A DNA stretch of 64,000 nucleotides from Pseudomonas saliphila (GTDB lineage: Bacteria > Pseudomonadota > Gammaproteobacteria > Pseudomonadales > Pseudomonadaceae). Every line of letters begins with the position of its first letter. Position 1 is the first letter of the stretch. The translations under genes and the position numbers were made by a program. Below the pieces are notes generated by a model. The model was not told where the DNA came from. It did not search any database and saw nothing but the letters and a program-made list of their open reading frames with translations. Of this stretch, positions 58,508-64,000 are shown piece by piece. Location of the stretch: positions 1-64,000 of the forward strand of contig NZ_VTVA01000013.1 in assembly GCF_008638345.1 (NCBI RefSeq). The letters run 5' to 3'.

Positions 58508-60052
58508 ATGCTGAAAGGTTCTAATAATAAGAAGCTTTGTTTGATCGCCCAGTTGGCGATCCTCATTGCCGGCGCGTTCTATCTGGGCCCCGCGACACTC
58601 TGGTTCGCCGTTCCACTGTCAGCGCTACCGTGGCTCACACAGCTGCGCGCTGGCGCCAGCATCACTGTGGAAAGTGCCAGCAGCCTTGAAGAACTGGCCA
58701 GAAAACTGTCTCAGTCCACCTGCCGTAACGCCATTGCCGCCGCTGAGGTGTCTTACTCGGTTGAGCAGTTGGCTGAGCGCATTTCATCGCAACTTGCTGC
58801 AACTACCCAGGCCGCCAGCAACGCGGGAGCCATAGCACAACAGGTTGAACGAACTGCAAGCCATGCTGGTGACGCTGATCATGCCGCTGAAGCTGCGCTG
58901 GCCAGCAGTGCCTCGGGCAAGCAGGCGCTGGACGACACTATCGCGTTGATGCAGCAACTGGCGAACAAGGCAGACGACAGCCTGCAAAGGCTCGGGCAGT
59001 TGAACGAACGCGCTGCCAAGATTGTTCAAGTCACGCAGGTGATTGAGGGCATTGCCAATCAGACCAACCTGTTGGCGCTCAATGCCGCGATTGAAGCGGC
59101 CCGCGCAGGCGAGATGGGACGGGGTTTCGCGGTGGTCGCAGACGAGGTGCGTGCGCTGGCTAGCCGAACCAGCCAGTCCACCTCAGAAGTGTCTACCATC
59201 ATCGACGAGATGCACCAGCAGGCCGAACGGGTCACCATCAGCATCAATGACCTGGCGAGCCAGATTCAGGCGGGTGTGAAATTGATTGAGCGGGCCGACG
59301 ATCAGTTGGCGGGAATTAACCAGCAAGGTGATGCGGTCAAGCAGGCCACGGCGTTTATCGCACACAGCAGCGCCGCCAATCGAGACCAGCTGGATAGCCT
59401 GTCTACTGCGGTCGAGCAGGTCAGATCTGATCTGGCCGACAGTGATGAGCAGACGCGCCTGCTCGGCAGTGAAGCCAACCATCTGGTGGAGATCGCCGAG
59501 CAGGTCAGCGAAATACTGGCCGACGTCGCGCTGGACCCCTACCACCAGCGCTGCTTCGACGCCGCACAGACAGCGGCCAAGGCGATAGAAGAGCGCTTTG
59601 AGGCGGATATCCAAAGTGGCGCGATATCCCTGGATCGGTTATTCAATGCCACCCTCAAGCCGATCGTAGGTACACAGCCGCAGCAGTACAACAGCGAGTT
59701 CGATGCGTACACCGATCAGGTACTGCCTACCATTCAGGAGTTGCTGCTGCGGGAAAATACGGCACTGGTATATGCCATCGCGACAACCATCGCCGGCTAC
59801 GTGCCGACCCACAATAGCGCTTTCAGCGCCCGCCCGAATGGCAATCTGCAGCACGATACCCAGTACTGCAGGACCAAGCGCTTATTCAATGATCGCACCG
59901 GATCACGTTGTGGCAGCCACGAGAAAGCCTTGTTGCTTCAGACCTATAAGCGCGACACCGGCGAGATAATGCACGACCTGTCGGTGCCCATCCGTATTCG
60001 CGGGAGGCATTGGGGCGGGATCAGATTAGGGTATCGACCAGAGGTGGGATGA
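58508..60052 (+). CDS. Methyl-accepting chemotaxis-type protein with C-terminal sensory region
   Basis: A 514-residue MCP. ATG 58508 behind GGGAGA gives a short N-terminal hairpin membrane anchor ([32 protein letters not shown]) with no periplasmic sensor. The coiled-coil signalling domain follows (about 60-330), with the conserved tip [20 protein letters not shown] and [15 protein letters not shown]. The last 150 residues after about 365 form a separate cytosolic domain ([53 protein letters not shown], then [20 protein letters not shown]). This Cache-like region sits behind the tip instead of in front, so the receptor senses something inside the cell. No pentapeptide for CheR is seen at the end. 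Confidence 0.85.
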   Translation: MLKGSNNKKLCLIAQLAILIAGAFYLGPATLWFAVPLSALPWLTQLRAGASITVESASSLEELARKLSQSTCRNAIAAAEVSYSVEQLAERISSQLAATTQAASNAGAIAQQVERTASHAGDADHAAEAALASSASGKQALDDTIALMQQLANKADDSLQRLGQLNERAAKIVQVTQVIEGIANQTNLLALNAAIEAARAGEMGRGFAVVADEVRALASRTSQSTSEVSTIIDEMHQQAERVTISINDLASQIQAGVKLIERADDQLAGINQQGDAVKQATAFIAHSSAANRDQLDSLSTAVEQVRSDLADSDEQTRLLGSEANHLVEIAEQVSEILADVALDPYHQRCFDAAQTAAKAIEERFEADIQSGAISLDRLFNATLKPIVGTQPQQYNSEFDAYTDQVLPTIQELLLRENTALVYAIATTIAGYVPTHNSAFSARPNGNLQHDTQYCRTKRLFNDRTGSRCGSHEKALLLQTYKRDTGEIMHDLSVPIRIRGRHWGGIRLGYRPEVG

Positions 60053-60133
60053 GCAGGACAGCGATATAGGAGCGAGCGCAACGGATGCAAGCGACCGATG
60101 CCCTGGCAGGCACCGGTCCGATAACGCAGGCGA

Positions 60134-60907
60134 TCAGAAGTGCGCTTTCACCAGCAGATTGGTCACATTCTGGTTGGTATCGAAGCTGCTGCTGTTCTCC
60201 AGGCCGTATTTATCTTTCCAGTAGCTGTACTCGATACCGGTGTAGAGCTGCTTGGCACTCCACCCCAGGGCCTTGCCCAGGTCGTATTTGATCTGGGGGT
60301 TGAAATGGAAGTTGGCGTGATGGCCATCGCCATCGTTATCCACGATCCAGTCAATAAAGCCATCAATCAGGATGTCCGATCCGCCAGCAGGCAGGGTTAT
60401 GCCCCAGACTGGCGTGATCTGCCAGCTGCCGCGGTTGCCGTCAGGCGTGTCAGCGTGTCGGTAGTAGGTGTTGAGCTGAAAGTAGTCAAAGCCCGGTAGC
60501 TCCAGATCCACTGCTGGACCGAGCAGGTAGTTCTTGATATCACCGCGGCCAAACTCATAGGTGCCGGCCAGCAATACGTCCTTTATTGGCCCAAAGCTGA
60601 TTGGCTGACCACTCAGTTTTCCGAGTGACAGGCGTGGGGCGATTTCGCCGTAATAGGTGCTGTTGTTCCCGAAAGCGTCCTTGCGGCCGTTGTAATGGAT
60701 GCTGTCGATAAACATGAACAGATCGCCGGCGCTCCAGCCGCTGGCATGCTCAAGCGTAAAGGTCTGCTGGGTTTTTGGATCGATTTCGAAGTCGCTGCCG
60801 TAGAGGTACGTCAGGCTGTTGTCTTGCCATTGCAGGGGAGAAGCGGCAGCGAGGCCGCTGACAACAGCGAGACTGCCTACAACAGCGGCCTTGATTCCTT
60901 TGCGCAT
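60134..60907 (-). CDS. Tsx-like nucleoside-specific outer-membrane channel
   Basis: A 257-residue outer-membrane barrel of the Channel_Tsx family, which passes nucleosides or similar small solutes. ATG 60907 follows GGAG at 8 bases. The signal peptide ends near residue 24 (VVGSLAVVSGLAAA|SPLQW). Family segments include WQDNSLTYLYGSDFEI, TLEHASGWSAGDLFMFIDSI, NSTYYGEIAPRLSLGKLSG and the terminal LLVKAHF with a C-terminal Phe. A nucleoside role would agree with the purine catabolism seen elsewhere in the window, though the genes are not linked. Confidence 0.88.
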   Translation of the reverse strand: MRKGIKAAVVGSLAVVSGLAAASPLQWQDNSLTYLYGSDFEIDPKTQQTFTLEHASGWSAGDLFMFIDSIHYNGRKDAFGNNSTYYGEIAPRLSLGKLSGQPISFGPIKDVLLAGTYEFGRGDIKNYLLGPAVDLELPGFDYFQLNTYYRHADTPDGNRGSWQITPVWGITLPAGGSDILIDGFIDWIVDNDGDGHHANFHFNPQIKYDLGKALGWSAKQLYTGIEYSYWKDKYGLENSSSFDTNQNVTNLLVKAHF

Positions 60908-61099
60908 CAAAATTACTCCGGATAAATGGGGTAGAAAAGCCGCGCCATATTAAAGCCTTTACGGCAAAAGGAAACCTGGTGGTAGCTATTGAAGCGCTTC
61001 GCGGCGAACCCAAGCCAGGGCAAGGTCGCAGACAGACCGGGCTGAACTACGTAGCCGGTTGTCAGTCGAAAAATGACAGCCTTAAAATCAGGAGTATCT

Positions 61100-61186
61100 A
61101 TGCTCAAGTTTCTTGCTAGCACGGCCGGTATCATTTTCTTGATTGGACTCGCAGTGGTAATCGGCTTTTTCATGCTGATTTTCTAA
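61100..61186 (+). CDS. 28-residue single-pass membrane peptide
   Basis: ATG 61100 to TAA 61186 encodes MLKFLASTAGIIFLIGLAVV plus IGFFMLIF, one continuous transmembrane helix with a positive N-terminus. AGGAG lies 5 bases upstream, a strong site. Nothing else occupies this interval. Small single-pass peptides of this kind exist in many bacteria as regulators of membrane proteins, but I do not recognise this one. It would be missed by normal gene calling. Confidence 0.6.
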   Translation: MLKFLASTAGIIFLIGLAVVIGFFMLIF

Positions 61187-61509
61187 AAGCCTGACCACCT
61201 TCCCCGCCGTTCGCGCCACGTCACAATGACCCTGCTGGGCTGGCGCGATCATCTCTGACCGCTGGTCCCTTCTCCTACGATTTCCGCCCCGAGCTGCCGC
61301 TCGTCGCCAAGCGCGACGAGCGGCGTTGAGTAAGTTATTAATTTACAAAATGTTTCCGCGCGTTTTGTGAGGGGGTAGCGGATTGATGTCACATTTCTTG
61401 TCGTGGAGAAATGAACTTTCAGGTGGCCTACGTATCATAGGACCAGTTAAAACAATCGTTTACTCGCTACAACCCGCAAACAGCCTCACTTGGCGCAGGG
61501 AAGGCCCTT
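61187..61509. other. 323-base leader region ahead of the surface-polysaccharide genes
   Basis: No gene is seen. A perfect 10-bp inverted repeat CCGCTCGTCG (61297-61306) and CGACGAGCGG (61314-61323) lies in the middle, without a T-run. After it the sequence becomes AT-rich (61325-61360 and 61440-61465), which is where a promoter for the epimerase operon would be expected. Confidence 0.45.
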
Positions 61510-62556
61510 ATGAAAATTCTCGTACTTGGTAACCTCGGATATGTCGGTCCTCTGGTCGTTAAAGAGCTGGCACTGCGCCATCCTGACGCTGTAATCCACG
61601 GCTTTGATAACGCTTATTTCAGTCATTGCCTGACTGGCGCCACAGCTGCACCAGAACGCTATCTTGAGCGTCAGTTTTACGGCGATGTGCGGACGATCTC
61701 GGCGTCCATGCTGGAAGGCTATACCGCAGTAGTAGAGCTCGCCGCCGTGTCGAATGACCCAATGGGCAACCGTTTCGCTGATGTGACAGAAGCGATCAAC
61801 CAGAAAGCCACCGTGTCCATTGCAAAGCTGGCGGCCAAGGCCGGTGTTAGCAACTTTGTGTTCGCTTCCAGTTGCAGTGTGTATGGCGTCGCCCACGGTG
61901 CGCCAAGGTGCGAGACCGACCCGGTCGCACCCATGACCGCTTATGCCAAATCGAAAATCGGCGCTGAGGAAGAACTGGCCGGCATTGAGGGTGACATGGT
62001 CATCACGTGCCTGCGGTTCGCCACCGCGTGCGGTATGTCCGATCGACTTCGCCTGGATCTTGTGCTGAACGATTTTGTTGCCTGCGCGCTCAGTGAAGGC
62101 CGTATCACCGTGCTGAGCGACGGTTCCCCATGGCGTCCGCTGATCGATGTGGCGGATATGGCCCGCGCGATTGACTGGGCAACTCAGCGCCCGGCAAGCA
62201 ACGGAGGGCGATTCCTGCGCGTCAACGCGGGGTCTGATGAGCGTAACCACCAGGTCCGCGATCTGGCAGCGGCAGTCGCTGAAGCAGTCCCTGGCACCTC
62301 GGTAAGCATCAACACCGACGCGCCGGTAGACAGCCGGTCCTACAAGGTGGACTTCAGTCTGTTCGCCAAGCTCGCCCCCAACCATCAGCCACTAATGACG
62401 CTCTCCGATTCGATCGGCCAACTGATTGAAGGGCTGCAGCGCATGAAATTCAACGACCCTGATTTTCGGGCTTCGCCGCTGATGCGGCTGCATGTTCTTC
62501 AGGGTCACATCGCACAGGGTCGTTTGTCAGAGGATCTGACATGGTTACCCGCGTGA
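61510..62556 (+). CDS. NAD-dependent nucleotide-sugar epimerase/dehydratase
   Basis: An extended short-chain dehydrogenase of 348 residues. The NAD fingerprint is in MKILVLGNLGYVGPLVVKEL (GxxGYxG), the catalytic Ser region FASSCSVYG near 122, and the YxxxK pair in PMTAYAKSKIGAEE near 145. LRFATACGMSDRLRLDLVLN and RPLIDVADMARAI are typical of sugar epimerases/dehydratases. It likely modifies a nucleotide sugar for surface polysaccharide. It starts an apparent operon with the cytidylyltransferase 55 bases downstream, so a CDP-sugar substrate is possible. The exact reaction cannot be told. Confidence 0.85.
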   Translation: MKILVLGNLGYVGPLVVKELALRHPDAVIHGFDNAYFSHCLTGATAAPERYLERQFYGDVRTISASMLEGYTAVVELAAVSNDPMGNRFADVTEAINQKATVSIAKLAAKAGVSNFVFASSCSVYGVAHGAPRCETDPVAPMTAYAKSKIGAEEELAGIEGDMVITCLRFATACGMSDRLRLDLVLNDFVACALSEGRITVLSDGSPWRPLIDVADMARAIDWATQRPASNGGRFLRVNAGSDERNHQVRDLAAAVAEAVPGTSVSINTDAPVDSRSYKVDFSLFAKLAPNHQPLMTLSDSIGQLIEGLQRMKFNDPDFRASPLMRLHVLQGHIAQGRLSEDLTWLPA

Positions 62557-62611
62557 AACTCAACGTGAGCCCGTCGCGCGGGCTAGTTACCTGCCTATGG
62601 AGAGGTGAAAA

Positions 62612-63388
62612 ATGAAGGTAGTTATATTTGCCGGCGGTTTTGGTACCCGTCTTAGTGAAGAGACGTCAGTCCGTCCGAAGCCAATGGTTGAGGTGGGCGG
62701 CAAGCCTATCATCTGGCACATCATGAAAATGTACGCCCACCACGGCTTCAATGAATTCATCGTGTTGGGTGGCTACAAAGTCGATTACATCCGTAATTAC
62801 TTTCTGAATTACCGTGGCACGCGTTCCGATTACACCATCGATCTGGCGACCGGAGCTGTCGAATGGCATGACGAGTCGCCCGAAAACTGGAAGATCACCG
62901 TACTCGATACCGGCGGCGATACCATGACCGGTGGCCGTCTCAAGCGCGCGCAGAAGTACCTCATGGATGGCCCTTTCTGTCTGACGTATGGCGACGGCGT
63001 CAGCGACGTGAATATCACGGCGCTGGTCGAGTCGCACAAGGCCTCGGGTTGCTGGTGCACGCTGACGGCGGTCACTCAGCCAGGGCGTTATGGTGCCCTG
63101 CGTCTGTCTGACAATCTCAGTCATGTCGACGCCTTCCGTGAAAAAGGCGCCGCCGATGGTGGCCTGATCAACGGCGGATTCTTCGTCTGCGAGCCAGAAG
63201 TATTCGATCTGATCGATGATGATCAGACTGTCTGGGAAAACGAGCCCATGGATCGTCTGGTCGAGCGCCGCATGCTGGGTAGCTTTGCACACAAGGGCTA
63301 CTGGCAGAGCATGGACTCGCTGCGCGACAAGGTCGTGCTGGAAGAAGCCTGGGCGCGTGGTGCGCCATGGAAGCTCTGGAAAGACTGA
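62612..63388 (+). CDS. rfbF: Glucose-1-phosphate cytidylyltransferase
   Basis: RfbF makes CDP-glucose from CTP and glucose-1-phosphate, the entry to CDP-dideoxyhexoses and related sugars. The 258-residue protein starts MKVVIFAGGFGTRLSEETSV with the nucleotide-binding GG(F)GTRL loop, then RPKPMVEVGGKPIIWHIMKM, CLTYGDGVSDVNITALVESH (metal-binding Asp) and INGGFFVCEPEVFDLID. These closely follow RfbF. The start ATG follows GGAGAGG at good spacing. The usual partner, CDP-glucose 4,6-dehydratase (RfbG), is not in the window but could follow the next gene. Confidence 0.94.
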   Translation: MKVVIFAGGFGTRLSEETSVRPKPMVEVGGKPIIWHIMKMYAHHGFNEFIVLGGYKVDYIRNYFLNYRGTRSDYTIDLATGAVEWHDESPENWKITVLDTGGDTMTGGRLKRAQKYLMDGPFCLTYGDGVSDVNITALVESHKASGCWCTLTAVTQPGRYGALRLSDNLSHVDAFREKGAADGGLINGGFFVCEPEVFDLIDDDQTVWENEPMDRLVERRMLGSFAHKGYWQSMDSLRDKVVLEEAWARGAPWKLWKD

Positions 63389-63424
63389 ACGCGAAGTCCA
63401 ACTTACGCCTGTCGGAGATGTGTG

Positions 63425-64000
63425 ATGATTATTGTTGATACGGCGCTGGCCCGGCGCCAGGCCGAGGGACGGCCGATCCGCGTGGGCATGATCGGCGCAG
63501 GATTTCAGGCGAGCGGCATCGCTCTGCAGATCATGACTGCAACCCAGGGCATGACCTTATGTGCGGTAGCCAACCGCAATATTGCCGCAGCAGTGGCGCT
63601 ATTCGATCAGGTCGGTGTTCAGCCTAGCCGGTGCGACTCGCAGGCCGCACTGGAGGACGCGATCAAGGCAGGTCGCCCTGCGGTCACCGAGGATGCCGAG
63701 GCACTCGCCCGTGCCGAAGGGCTGGACGCAATCATTGAAGTGACGGGCTCGATTGAATTTGCCGCCCGGGCCGTGTTGGCTGCGCTGGAAGCCGGCAAGC
63801 ACGTGATACAGATGAATGCGGAGCTTGACGGCACTATCGGTCCGATCTTGAAAGCCAAGGCTGACGCGGCAGGGGTGGTCTACACCTTTTCCGATGGCGA
63901 TCAGCCTGGGGTGCAGATGAACCTGTACCGCTTCGTCGCGGGTCTGGGCGTAAAGCCGGTTCTGTGCGGCAACATCAAAGGGCTGCACGACCCCTACCGC
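63425..64000 (+). CDS. NAD(P)-binding oxidoreductase, homoserine-dehydrogenase-like, cut by window edge
   Basis: The frame runs open from ATG 63425 (GGAG 7 bases upstream) to the last base, giving 192 residues of an unfinished protein. The Rossmann motif is RVGMIGAGFQASGIALQI (about residues 18-35), followed by EDAEALARAEGLDAIIEVTG and AGKHVIQMNAELDGTIGPIL, as in homoserine dehydrogenase-like proteins that carry a SAF domain at their C-terminus. Several such proteins occur in surface-sugar clusters next to rfbF, where they may act in forming branched or extended sugars. Its substrate is not known. Confidence 0.8.
   Translation, partial: MIIVDTALARRQAEGRPIRVGMIGAGFQASGIALQIMTATQGMTLCAVANRNIAAAVALFDQVGVQPSRCDSQAALEDAIKAGRPAVTEDAEALARAEGLDAIIEVTGSIEFAARAVLAALEAGKHVIQMNAELDGTIGPILKAKADAAGVVYTFSDGDQPGVQMNLYRFVAGLGVKPVLCGNIKGLHDPYR

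Noticed and set aside
1-64000. CRISPR arrays, rRNA genes and intact tRNA genes
   Set aside because: No regularly spaced repeats, no rRNA-like sequence and no tRNA with both halves were found; only the tRNA-Thr 3' fragment at 4881.

Overview
The window looks like chromosome of a Pseudomonadaceae gammaproteobacterium, most likely a Pseudomonas or Halopseudomonas-type species. The reasons are the high-GC codon use, the gene order of the late cobalamin operon, a pseudomonad-style REP sequence, the LigD architecture, and a rulB-type umuC remnant. The species call is inference.

Positions 1-4.9 kb are the worn end of an integrated element. They hold a decayed umuC/rulB 3' end, a lone IS3-family OrfB, two small unrecognised ORFs, a YefM/YoeB toxin-antitoxin pair and a truncated SRAP (YedK) gene. 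At 4881-4928 lies the 3' part of a tRNA-Thr(TGT) gene followed by a perfect terminator, which is what an attachment-site scar looks like. Positions 5.1-13.6 kb are a defence block: hsdR, an AAA ATPase and a TOPRIM protein (RloA/RloB-like), hsdM, hsdS. The ATPase/TOPRIM pair sits inside the type I restriction-modification operon. Near-identical hairpins and a TTTTCTATAC motif occur before hsdM and after hsdS. Just downstream are a decayed second copy of the 3' end of the SdiA-regulated-type gene and an orphan reading frame.

Positions 14.1-19.9 kb carry an AsmA-family protein, a YjiK/SdiA-regulated-like protein, a Cache-GGDEF diguanylate cyclase and a DUF2892 membrane protein. A Crp/Fnr regulator is divergent from the last, with a perfect 17-base palindrome directly upstream of it. 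Positions 20.7-26.2 kb are a purine-ring (allantoin) catabolism cluster: an FCD/GntR regulator, an NCS1 permease, an allantoin/hydantoin racemase, puuE, allE and allA. A divergent promoter carries ATTGTATACAAT-type palindromes. The allantoate amidohydrolase step is not in the window.

Positions 26.2-37.8 kb are a B12 uptake and late-assembly operon. It starts with a cobalamin riboswitch ahead of btuB, then a small membrane protein, cobO, cobB, bluB, cobD, cobC, cobQ, cobU/cobP, cobT, an alpha-ribazole phosphatase and cobS. Most of these genes overlap their neighbours by 4 bases. No corrin-ring genes are present.

Positions 39.1-48.4 kb are the most interesting region. A CBS-PAS-GGDEF-EAL protein converges on a five-gene operon: a BcsB-like periplasmic protein, an outer-membrane protein, a family 2 synthase with an N-terminal MshEN (GspE-N) domain, a polytopic membrane protein and a secreted glycosidase-like protein. 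This reads as a c-di-GMP-controlled exopolysaccharide system that is not cellulose, closest to the Xanthomonas xagABC type.

Positions 48.6-61.2 kb carry a double-hotdog thioesterase, a large MscS-type channel, three REP-like sequences (two forming an inverted pair with compensatory stem changes), an alpha/beta hydrolase, ligD, a hybrid PAS histidine kinase, a chemotaxis-type receptor, a Tsx-like porin and a 28-residue membrane peptide. From 61.5 kb to the edge a surface-polysaccharide cluster begins: a sugar epimerase, a glucose-1-phosphate cytidylyltransferase and a truncated NAD-binding oxidoreductase.
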